DNA of 12,212 nt from CAZNRY01 sp964575675 (lineage in GTDB: Bacteria; Eisenbacteria; RBG-16-71-46; CAIMUX01; VGJL01): NCBI GenBank assembly GCA_964575675.1, contig CAZNRY010000128.1:1-12212 (forward strand). The letters run 5' to 3'. Below are positions 5,759-12,212 of the stretch, one piece after another. The notes beneath the pieces were generated by a model. The model was given only the letters and a program-made list of their open reading frames with translations, was not told where the DNA came from and did no database searches. Position 1 is the stretch's first letter; the number at the start of each line of letters is the position of its first letter. The translations under genes were made by a program, and so were the position numbers.

Positions 5759-7333
5759 TCATGCTGCAAGGCGCTGCACGCAACTGTTGTCAAGCCGGAG
5801 AATCGCGCGGGCGCCGCGCCCGTCTCCTTGCTCCAAGGTCACATCCCCGCCGAGACGCCGGGAGAGGCGTCGCGCGATCGAAAGTCCCAGACCCGTGCCG
5901 CCCGGCTTGTGGGTGCAAAACGGTTCGAAAAGCAGCTCGGGATCCCCTTCAGGCAATCCAATCCCTGTATCCTCCACGACGATCTCGAGCCCCGGACCTG
6001 CTTCGTCCCAGGCCACGGTCACACGGCCCGCATGCGTCGCTTCGAGCGCGTTCAAGAGCAGGTTTCGCATGATGCTCCGCAGCGCTTCGCGGTCGAGGCG
6101 CGCGATGGTTGGAGACGATCCTGCGAAAATCTCGATCTTGACCCCCGGCGCGCAGGCGGGATGCCGCGAAACCGCCGCGATCTCGGCTCTGATCACGGTA
6201 TCGAGATCAACTTCCTCAATCGTGAGGCTTTTGTCTCGGGCGAATGTCAAGAAATCGGCCAGGAACGCCTCGAGCGATTCAGACTCCTTGAGAATGATCG
6301 CCATCAGCTCGCCGGGGACTCCATCAGGGGGGATTTCCCCAGCGAGGAGCTCGATCGACCCGACGACCGGCTTCAGGGAGTTGCGGATCTCGTGCGCCAG
6401 GTGGCCCGAGAGCTCCCCGATTCCCGCGAGCCTCTCCTTTCGCGCCTGCTCGGCTTCGATCTCCTTGCGCCGGGTGACGTCGTTCAGCAGAAGCACGAGC
6501 CCTTGCATCCGGCCCGCGCGGTCGCGGACGCACGAGACGAGAACCTCGACAGGCGTGGCCCGAAGACCGGACATCTCGGAGAGTAGGACTTCCCGGCATG
6601 ACTGCCCCCCCTCGCGGAACGACTCATCGATCAGATCGAGGAGGGGCGAAAGCCGGATTAGATCGCCCGCATCGCGCAGACCCATCCCGAGGCCATCTTC
6701 CCTCAAACCCAGCAGGCGGACCGCCGCGCCGTTGACGCGGCGGATCTCGCCGTGACGATCGAGACAGAGGAGAGGGGTCTCGAGGCTCGCGACGATCGTC
6801 TCCGCGTCGAGCAGAACCCGCTCGAGCTCGTCGCGGACCCGATCGACTTCGCGGATCTGCGCCGCCGCCCTCCTTCCGACCAAGCCGTTCAACACGCCGA
6901 GCAGGAGCAAGAAGGCGCTCGTCAATCCAGGCGCCCCCTCCCGACTTCCCCCCATGCTCAGGATCGCCCCCCAGTAGCCGGCGACCGCGCCGAGGGTGAC
7001 CGCCATGCTGCCGAAGATTCCGAAGAAGAGGCCGGAGGCCGCGATCGTGAGGGGGATCAAGAGGACGAACGGGCTTCGCGAGGCGCCCGTCGCGCCGATC
7101 AGGATCGCCTCGATCCCGAGATCCAGGGCCAGGGTCGCTGCAACGGTCGCCTGCTTCCAGGAGGGCCGGAGCCGCAAGGTCGCCACGGCGGCGAGGCTGC
7201 TCGCCGCGACGAGCGCGATCACCGAGGGTCCCAGAGCCCCGTGCGCGCCCGTCCCCGGCAGCGCCAGGAGCAGCGCCGCCGCTGCGCCCGTCACGGCCCG
7301 CGCCCCAAGGTAACGCCCCGCGGACGGACCCAT
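5759..7333 (-). CDS. pilS: PilS: membrane sensor histidine kinase
   Basis: A 524-residue sensor kinase, expected to phosphorylate PilR. The first 155 residues hold about six hydrophobic segments (near 12-27, 34-53, 62-81, 88-105, 107-127 and 138-153) with very short loops. This fits the six-helix, polar-loop-poor sensor region known for PilS, which senses pilin within the membrane in Pseudomonas. A PAS-like domain spans about 175-290. The phosphoacceptor is H314 in AHEIRNSL, where the usual Pro of HEIRNPL is Ser. The ATPase domain has the N box NLLLNALEA (424-432), G1 DTGIGLP (455-461), F box LFEPF and G2 GGTGLGLS (478-485), all intact. The ATG at 7331-7333 lies six bases after the pilC stop, so the gene is translationally tied to pilC. 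It is followed by pilR after 17 bases. Confidence 0.93.
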   Translation of the reverse strand: MGPSAGRYLGARAVTGAAAALLLALPGTGAHGALGPSVIALVAASSLAAVATLRLRPSWKQATVAATLALDLGIEAILIGATGASRSPFVLLIPLTIAASGLFFGIFGSMAVTLGAVAGYWGAILSMGGSREGAPGLTSAFLLLLGVLNGLVGRRAAAQIREVDRVRDELERVLLDAETIVASLETPLLCLDRHGEIRRVNGAAVRLLGLREDGLGMGLRDAGDLIRLSPLLDLIDESFREGGQSCREVLLSEMSGLRATPVEVLVSCVRDRAGRMQGLVLLLNDVTRRKEIEAEQARKERLAGIGELSGHLAHEIRNSLKPVVGSIELLAGEIPPDGVPGELMAIILKESESLEAFLADFLTFARDKSLTIEEVDLDTVIRAEIAAVSRHPACAPGVKIEIFAGSSPTIARLDREALRSIMRNLLLNALEATHAGRVTVAWDEAGPGLEIVVEDTGIGLPEGDPELLFEPFCTHKPGGTGLGLSIARRLSRRLGGDVTLEQGDGRGARAILRLDNSCVQRLAA

Positions 7334-7339
7334 TCGGCC

Positions 7340-8560
7340 TTACTTCCCGCTCCCGGCGACGACGTTGATCAACTTGAACATCGGCAGGTACATGGCGATG
7401 ACCATCCCGCCGACCAGGAGTCCCATCACGACGATCATGATCGGTTCGATGATCGAGGTCAGCGTGTCGACCGCGACATTGACCTCCTCGTCGTAGAAGG
7501 AGGCGATCTTGTCGAGCATCTTGTCGAGCGCGCCCGTTTCCTCGCCCACGGAGATCATCTGAACGACCATCGGAGGGAACACCTTCGACTCCCGCAGCGG
7601 GGCCGCGATCGTCTCCCCCTCCCCGATCGACTCCTTCGTGGCCATAATCGCAAGCTCGATCACCTTGTTTCCTGCGGTCCGGGCGGTGATGTCCAGCGCC
7701 GTCAGAATCGGCACTCCCGATGCGACCATCGTCCCGAGGGTGCGGGTGAACCGCGCGATCGACGCCTTCCTCAAGACCTCCCCCAGAACGGGGACGCGCA
7801 GCAGAAACCGGTCGATCCGCAGCCGCCCGTCCGACGTCTTGTAGTACCGGCGGATCCCCATCGCGAGCAGGGCGATCGCGCCCCCGAGCGCCCACCAGTA
7901 CCCCTTCAGGAAGTTCGACATCATCATCACGATCCGCGTCGGCAGCGGCAGCTCCCCGCCGAAATCCTTGAAGATCCGGGCGAAGGTCGGAATTATGAAG
8001 AGGAGCATGAAGACCGTCGCGCCGACCGCAACCGTGAGGACCACGGCCGGATAGGTCATCGCGCTCTTGACCTTCCGCTTCAGGTTTTCCGCGGCTTCCA
8101 GATACCCTGCGAGCCGCAGTAGGATGCCGTCGAGGATACCTCCCGCCTCCCCCGCGTCGACCATGTTGCAGAAGAGGGAATCAAAGACCTTCGGATGCCG
8201 CCCAAGCGCTTCGGCCAGCGTGGAGCCACCCTCGACGTCGTGCATCACGGCCATGATCACCGCCCGGAACTTCGCCCCGTCGGCCTGCTTCGAGAGGATG
8301 TCGAGACACTGCACGAGGGGAAGCCCCGCATTCACCATCGTCGAGAACTGGCGCGTGAAGACGACGACGTCCTTCGTCTTGATCCGTCCCGCCCCCAGTT
8401 TGGTGGATACGCTCGCGGCCTTCGGTTTCTCGCGAATATAGGTCGCGATGATCCGCTTGCGGCGAAGGTAGGAGACCGCCTCGTCCCGCGTGTTGAACGT
8501 CATCTCCCCCGCGTGGATCTCCCCGGAGGTCGTCTTGCCCTTGTATGCGTAGACTGGCAC
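7340..8560 (-). CDS. pilC: PilC: inner-membrane platform protein
   Basis: A 406-residue T4P platform protein of the T2SF duplication family, on which PilB and PilT act to extend and retract the pilus. It opens with MPVYAYKGKTTSGEIHAGEM, the typical N-terminus. The paired signatures are MVDAGEAGGILDGIL (133-147) and MISVGEETGALDKML (335-349). Transmembrane segments lie near 170-192, 220-236 and 372-394. The start codon is GTG (8560-8558), not ATG; an ATG eight bases upstream is out of frame. The gene begins 18 bases after the pilT stop, with a run of nine G in its ribosome-binding region, and ends six bases before pilS. It is a different sequence from the platform protein at 117-1361, and by position it is the partner of the main pilus machine. 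Confidence 0.95.
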   Translation of the reverse strand: MPVYAYKGKTTSGEIHAGEMTFNTRDEAVSYLRRKRIIATYIREKPKAASVSTKLGAGRIKTKDVVVFTRQFSTMVNAGLPLVQCLDILSKQADGAKFRAVIMAVMHDVEGGSTLAEALGRHPKVFDSLFCNMVDAGEAGGILDGILLRLAGYLEAAENLKRKVKSAMTYPAVVLTVAVGATVFMLLFIIPTFARIFKDFGGELPLPTRIVMMMSNFLKGYWWALGGAIALLAMGIRRYYKTSDGRLRIDRFLLRVPVLGEVLRKASIARFTRTLGTMVASGVPILTALDITARTAGNKVIELAIMATKESIGEGETIAAPLRESKVFPPMVVQMISVGEETGALDKMLDKIASFYDEEVNVAVDTLTSIIEPIMIVVMGLLVGGMVIAMYLPMFKLINVVAGSGK

Positions 8561-8568
8561 GTTCTCAT

Positions 8569-8577
8569 CCCCCCCCC
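8569..8577 (-). repeat. Nine-base G run in the pilC ribosome-binding region
   Basis: Between the pilT stop and the pilC GTG the minus strand carries nine consecutive G, eight bases before the start codon. It must serve as the Shine-Dalgarno sequence. Homopolymer runs of this length are prone to slippage, so the tract could vary in length, and it is also a place where sequencing errors occur. Confidence 0.6.
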
Positions 8578-8578
8578 G

Positions 8579-9682
8579 CTAGCGCGACGTGAGGCTCACG
8601 CTCTGCGGCCGGTAGTTCGGGTCGGACTTCTGGATCATCTGCTCCAGCTCCAGCATGTTCGGGCTGTGCCCGATCGCGCTTTCCAGGCTGATCTTCCGCT
8701 GGATGTACGCGGCGAAGAGGCCCTGGTTCATCGTCTGCATGCCGAACTTCTGCCCGGCCTGCATGAGCGTGTAGATCTGGTGCGACTTCCCCTCGCGGAT
8801 CACCGCCGAGACGGCGGGGGTGCACACGAGCAGCTCGCTCACGTTGATCCGGCCGCCGCCCCGGGCGCGCACGATCAACTGCTGCGTCAGAACTCCCTTC
8901 AGAACGAACGCCAGCTGCGAGAGCACCTGCTTCTGTTGGTTGGCCGGGAAGACGTCGACGATCCGGTTGATCGACTCGAAAGTCGAGTTCGTGTGCAGCG
9001 TCGCGAAGACGAGGTGCCCGGTCTCGGCGATCGTGAGCGCGGCCGCGATCGTCTCGAGATCGCGCATCTCCCCGATCAGGATGACGTCGGGATCCTGTCT
9101 GAGGACGTACTTGAGCGCGTCGGGAAAACTCCGCGTGTCGGCGTTCACCTCGCGCTGGTTCACGATGCAGCGCTTGTGCGGATGGACATACTCGATCGGG
9201 TCCTCGATCGTGATGATGTGCCCCGCGCGCCGGGCATTGATGCGGTCGATCAGGGCTGCGAGCGTTGTCGACTTCCCGCTGCCAGTCGGGCCCGTGACGA
9301 GGATGAGCCCGTTCGGCAACTCGGCGAAGGTCTTGATGACCGGGGGCAGCCCCAGCAAGTCCAGGTCCGGGATCTCATAGGGGATCCGGCGGATCGCCGC
9401 CGTCGTCACGCCGCGCTGCAGGAAGACGTTGACGCGGAAGCGGGAGAGTCCCTGGATCCCGAACGCTAGATCGAGCTCCTTGTCCATCTCGAAGCGCTTC
9501 TTCTGATCGTCGCGGAGGATGCTGTAGATCAGCGACTCGCAGACTTCCGGGGTCAACGACTCATGGTTCGTGGGGAGCATCTCGCCGTCGATCCGCAGCT
9601 GCGGCGGAACCCCTGCGGTAAGGTGCAAGTCGGAAGCGTTCTTCTCGATCATCTGCTCGAGAAGCGTGTGCAAGGTAAGCAT
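8579..9682 (-). CDS. pilT: PilT: pilus retraction ATPase
   Basis: A 367-residue hexameric ATPase that depolymerises the pilus for twitching motility. It lacks the long N-terminal region of PilB and begins at the PAS-like domain (MLTLHTLLEQMIEKNASDLHL, the ASDLH motif). Motifs in order are Walker A GPTGSGKS (131-138), Asp box IEDPIEY (159-165), Walker B with GEMRD (204-208), His box TGHLVFATLHTN (221-232), and the C-terminal PAVSAVIREGKSHQI (289-303). The last corresponds to the AIRNLIREGK element required for retraction in PilT. The length is typical of the family. The ATG at 9680-9682 follows GGGGAGGG. The gene is separated from the aminotransferase by 193 bases and leads into pilC after 18. 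No catalytic residue is missing. Confidence 0.95.
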   Translation of the reverse strand: MLTLHTLLEQMIEKNASDLHLTAGVPPQLRIDGEMLPTNHESLTPEVCESLIYSILRDDQKKRFEMDKELDLAFGIQGLSRFRVNVFLQRGVTTAAIRRIPYEIPDLDLLGLPPVIKTFAELPNGLILVTGPTGSGKSTTLAALIDRINARRAGHIITIEDPIEYVHPHKRCIVNQREVNADTRSFPDALKYVLRQDPDVILIGEMRDLETIAAALTIAETGHLVFATLHTNSTFESINRIVDVFPANQQKQVLSQLAFVLKGVLTQQLIVRARGGGRINVSELLVCTPAVSAVIREGKSHQIYTLMQAGQKFGMQTMNQGLFAAYIQRKISLESAIGHSPNMLELEQMIQKSDPNYRPQSVSLTSR

Positions 9683-9875
9683 GAGCCCTCCCCGGGGCGG
9701 GCCGCGCCGCCCGACCGGCGAACTTCCTCGAGCGATGGAATCCCTCTACCGGTTTTCGACCGCTCCGCGTCCCAGCTTGAGCGGAGGCGATGGCAGATCG
9801 CGAATTAGCGCGCCATAGGGCGATCGGGAGGACGAGACTTGGGGGATTTCACCCGGTTGACGCGGCCCGAGACCC
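9683..9875. other. 193-base gap between the aminotransferase and pilT
   Basis: This is the largest gap inside the pilB-pilR run. It contains the pilT ribosome binding site at its left end. I saw no clear -35/-10 pair, sigma-54 box or T-tailed hairpin; a 6-bp GATCGC/GCGATC repeat near 9797-9826 is the only symmetry seen. A weak internal promoter for pilT cannot be excluded. Confidence 0.4.
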
Positions 9876-10994
9876 TCAGCCCTGACGGTCCGCCCAGGCC
9901 AGCACCTCGTCGGCGACGAAGGCGCGCTGCTCGGCCGTCAGGTCGGGGTGGATCGGCAGTGCGAGGCAGGTCCTGGCGACCTCCTCGGAGACCGGCAGGT
10001 CCCCGTCCCTTCCCCCCAGTGAAGCGAAGCACTCCTGCAGGTGCAGGGGCAGCGGATAGTACACGGCCGAGGCAATCTCGCGCGACGAGAGATGGGCCTT
10101 GAGATCGTCCCGAGATCCCCGTTCGACCCGCACGACGTACTGGTGGAAGACGTGCCCGCGTCCTGCGCCGATCTCGGGACAGCGCAGGGCGGGGTGGCCC
10201 CCCAGCCGGCTCGTGTAGTAACGGGCGCTCGCCGCTCGGGCCTCCTGCCACGCGCCGAATCTCTGGAGCTTGGCCTGAAGAAACGCAGCCTGCAGCGGAT
10301 CGCAGCGGCTATTCGTCCCGACGACGGTGTGGATGTATCCCCCGTCGCCGCCATGGGCTGCCAGACGCCGCACCGACGCGGCGAGGGCATCGTCGTTCGT
10401 CGTCACTAGCCCCGCGTCCCCGCAAGCGCCGAGATTCTTCGTCGGATAGAAACTGAAGGCGCCAAGGTCTCCGAGGGAGCCGGCCGGCTTGCCGTCCAGG
10501 ACCGCGCCGATCGCCTGCGCGGCGTCCTCGAGCACCGCGATCCCGCGCGGCTTGGCGACCACACGAATTGCATCGTAGTCCGCGCACTGGCCGAAGAGAT
10601 CGACGGGGATCACGACCCGGGTCCGATCGGTCACGACGCGGGCGAAGGAGGCGGGATCCAGGTTCATCCCCGCGGGCTCGATGTCCGCGAAGACCGGACG
10701 GCCTCCTGCATTCACCACCGCGCCTGCGGTTGCGAAGAAAGTGAAGGTCGGCACCACGACGTCCACGCCGGGTCCGACGCCGAGAGCCTTCAGGGAGAGG
10801 AGAAGAGCGTCGGTTCCCGAGGCGACCGCGATGGCGTGACTGCATCCGGCGATTGCCGCGATCGCGTCCTCGATGGATCGGACCTCAGGTCCCCCGATCC
10901 ACTGACCGGAGGAGAGGACCCTCTCGGCGGCACCCAGAAGTTCGGCGCGCATGCCCGCGTACTGCGCGCGCGTATCGAGCATCGAGACCTTCAT
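9876..10994 (-). CDS. DegT/DnrJ/EryC1/StrS-family sugar aminotransferase, WbpE-like
   Basis: A 372-residue PLP-dependent aminotransferase that would add an amino group to a keto nucleotide sugar. The N-terminus MKVSMLDTRAQYAGMRAEL and VLSSGQWIGGPEV are typical. The cofactor site has SGTDALLLSLKALGVGPG (59-76), VLEDAAQAIGA (154-164) and SFYPTKNLGACGD (181-193), with K186 as the Schiff-base lysine. NSRCDPLQAAFL (228-239) and HQYVVRV (284-290) complete the family pattern. GQCADYDAI and the HG..YIH stretch resemble WbpE, the UDP-3-keto-GlcNAcA aminotransferase, but substrate cannot be fixed from sequence. The ATG at 10992-10994 follows GGGAGGAGGGGACG; a longer frame reaching 11285 would overlap pilB and lacks homology. 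It is unusual between pilB and pilT. A role in pilin or surface-sugar modification is inference only; no glycosyltransferase is visible. Confidence 0.9.
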   Translation of the reverse strand: MKVSMLDTRAQYAGMRAELLGAAERVLSSGQWIGGPEVRSIEDAIAAIAGCSHAIAVASGTDALLLSLKALGVGPGVDVVVPTFTFFATAGAVVNAGGRPVFADIEPAGMNLDPASFARVVTDRTRVVIPVDLFGQCADYDAIRVVAKPRGIAVLEDAAQAIGAVLDGKPAGSLGDLGAFSFYPTKNLGACGDAGLVTTNDDALAASVRRLAAHGGDGGYIHTVVGTNSRCDPLQAAFLQAKLQRFGAWQEARAASARYYTSRLGGHPALRCPEIGAGRGHVFHQYVVRVERGSRDDLKAHLSSREIASAVYYPLPLHLQECFASLGGRDGDLPVSEEVARTCLALPIHPDLTAEQRAFVADEVLAWADRQG

Positions 10995-11062
10995 CGTCCC
11001 CTCCTCCCCCCTTCCCACAATGCAGGGATCGTAGCGGAGGCAAGGGGTGCTGGATAGGCCTC

Positions 11063-12097
11063 CTACTCGTCCGGGGCCGTCTCCTTGAGGATCTCCTCGG
11101 GACTCGTGATCCCCCGCTTCAGTTTCTCCAACCCGTCCATCCGAAGGGTCAACATCCCCTCCTGGACGGCCTGCTGTTTGATCTCGCGTGCCGAGGCGCG
11201 GTTGAGGATCATCTCGCGGAGCGTCGGTGAGATCGGCATCACCTCGTAGACGCCCTGCCGTCCCCGATAGCCGGTGTTGTTGCAATCATAGCACCCTCTT
11301 CCCCGGTAGAAGGAGATGCCCTCCACCGTCTTGGGGTCGAGCTGGAGCTCGCGAAACACCTCATCGCTCAGGGTGACCGGCTCCTTGCACTTCGAACAGC
11401 ACCGCCGGACTAGGCGCTGGGCCATGATCAGGATCGTGGAAGACGCCACCAGGAACGGCTCTATCTCCATGTCGATGAGGCGCGTCAGGGTCGAGGAAGC
11501 GTCGTTGGTGTGGAGGGTCGAGAAGACCAGGTGCCCGGTCAGCGCCGCCTTGACGGCGATCGAGGCGGTCTCCTTGTCGCGCATTTCACCGACCATGATG
11601 ATGTTCGGGTCCTGGCGGAGGAACGAACGCAGCGCGGCGGCGAAGGTCAGATCAATCGCGTCATTCACATTCACCTGGTTGATGCCGTCCAGGTTATACT
11701 CGACCGGGTCTTCCGCCGTCATGATGTTCACCTCGGGCGTGTTGACCTTGGAGAGCGCCGAGTAGAGGGTCGTCGTCTTGCCCGATCTGGTCGGCCCCGT
11801 CACCAGGACCATCCCAAAGGGCAGCGCGATCGCCCGCAGGAAGGCATCAAGGGCGGTCGGCTCGAATCCTAGTTTCGGAAGATCTAGGGAAAGGTTCGAC
11901 TTGTCGAGAATGCGCATCACGATTTTCTCCCCATAGATCGTGGGAAGGGTCGAGACCCGGAGGTCGACCTGCCGTCCGCCGAGGCGGATCTTGATCCGTC
12001 CGTCCTGGGGTACCCGCCGCTCGGCGATGTCCAGGTCGGCCATGATCTTCACGCGCGACGTGAATGCGGCCCGCAGCTTGTGTGGAGGCGACATCAT
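11063..12097 (-). CDS. pilB: PilB-type extension ATPase, C-terminal catalytic part of an amber-interrupted gene
   Basis: This open frame encodes 344 residues of a PilB/GspE ATPase. From the ATG at 12097 it covers RVKIMADLDIAERRVPQDGR (15-34), Walker A GPTRSGKT (101-108), Asp box AEDPVEY (128-134), Walker B with GEMRD (170-174), His box TGHLVFSTLHTND (187-199) and the zinc-binding cysteines at 234, 237, 269 and 272. The Walker A has Arg in place of the near-invariant middle Gly (codon AGA at 11788-11786), though GxxxxGKT is kept. The same frame continues upstream with good PilB sequence but is broken by TAG at 12154-12152. The ATG at 12097 has no good ribosome binding site, so this is probably not a natural start. 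Pilus extension would be its normal job; position at the head of the pil operon supports pilB. It may be a nonfunctional gene or hold sequence errors. Confidence 0.85.
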   Translation of the reverse strand: MMSPPHKLRAAFTSRVKIMADLDIAERRVPQDGRIKIRLGGRQVDLRVSTLPTIYGEKIVMRILDKSNLSLDLPKLGFEPTALDAFLRAIALPFGMVLVTGPTRSGKTTTLYSALSKVNTPEVNIMTAEDPVEYNLDGINQVNVNDAIDLTFAAALRSFLRQDPNIIMVGEMRDKETASIAVKAALTGHLVFSTLHTNDASSTLTRLIDMEIEPFLVASSTILIMAQRLVRRCCSKCKEPVTLSDEVFRELQLDPKTVEGISFYRGRGCYDCNNTGYRGRQGVYEVMPISPTLREMILNRASAREIKQQAVQEGMLTLRMDGLEKLKRGITSPEEILKETAPDE

Positions 12098-12212
12098 CTC
12101 GTAGAGCGTCCCGTCGATCCGGAAGCGGACGCGAAGCGTCTTCTCGTACGGCTAGATGTGGATGTCGCTCGCGCCTCGGCGAACGCCCTCGGAGATCAGG
12201 CCGTTGACGAAC
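12098..12212 (-). pseudogene. pilB: Upstream part of the same pilB, separated by an in-frame TAG; cut by the window edge
   Basis: From the right edge the frame reads FVNGLISEGVRRGASDIHI, then TAG (12154-12152), then PYEKTLRVRFRIDGTLYE, which runs on without a gap into the ATPase part below 12098. The conserved family motif is DIHIEP.E, seen intact as DIHIEPLE in the second ATPase of this window. The stop therefore replaces the Glu codon GAG by a single base change. There is no frameshift. The rest of the N-terminal region lies beyond the window. Confidence 0.8.
12152..12154 (-). other. In-frame amber codon within pilB
   Basis: TAG on the minus strand lies exactly 363 codons upstream of the pilB stop codon at 11065-11063. 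TAG is also the natural stop of five genes in this window (at 117, 3629, 4317, 8579 and 11063), so reassignment of TAG is unlikely. Confidence 0.9.

Noticed and set aside
4206..6755. Plus-strand open frame of 849 codons
   Set aside because: Antisense to pilR and pilS, with no motif, membrane segment or ribosome binding site of its own.
6752..9469. Plus-strand open frames of 456 (6752-8122) and 424 (8195-9469) codons
   Set aside because: Antisense to pilS, pilC and pilT; composition is that of shadow frames.
10995..11062. Possible promoter for the aminotransferase (TACGAT in the 68-base gap)
   Set aside because: No -35 hexamer at a suitable distance; co-transcription from pilB is simpler.
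12152..12154. Amber codon read as an amino acid by an altered genetic code
   Set aside because: TAG is the natural terminator of five genes in the same window, so general reassignment is not credible; a nonsense mutation or sequence error is more likely.

Overview
This is a GC-rich bacterial window holding a type IV pilus (T4P) locus. Every gene I can support lies on the minus strand, so transcription runs from position 12212 towards 1. The order is PilB-type ATPase, sugar aminotransferase, pilT, pilC, pilS, pilR, pilA, then a second ATPase/platform pair. The core order B-T-C-S-R-A is the one familiar from Geobacter, Myxococcota and related 'deltaproteobacterial' genomes. It also occurs in GC-rich candidate phyla, which the pilin resembles from memory. 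I would not assign a phylum from this window.

Region 1 (about 12212-5739 coding) is a long run of closely spaced genes. The extension ATPase pilB enters at the right edge and carries an in-frame amber codon in a conserved motif. A DegT/WbpE-like PLP aminotransferase is inserted between pilB and pilT. The retraction ATPase pilT, platform protein pilC, sensor kinase pilS and sigma-54 response regulator pilR follow with gaps of only 6-18 bases, so they are very probably one operon.

Region 2 (4316-3580) is the pilA transcription unit. It has a near-consensus sigma-54 promoter, a perfect 14-bp palindrome upstream of it, a structured leader of about 115 nt, a short pilin gene and a strong terminator hairpin. 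PilS/PilR encoded just upstream is the obvious regulator.

Region 3 (3579-1) is a second, separately promoted unit. It has a good sigma-70 promoter, a leader of about 155 nt with a stem-loop at its 5' end, a full-length PilB/GspE-family ATPase with a tandem MshEN-type cyclic-di-GMP-binding signature, and a second PilC/GspF-family platform protein. The ribosome binding site and first two codons of a further gene sit at the left edge.

The most striking points are the interrupted pilB, which also has a Gly-to-Arg change in its P-loop; the intact second ATPase with a probable c-di-GMP sensor domain; the sugar aminotransferase in the pilus operon; and the sigma-54 control region of pilA. TAG ends five genes here, so reassignment of the amber codon is unlikely. 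The very long plus-strand open frames are antisense shadows of these genes.
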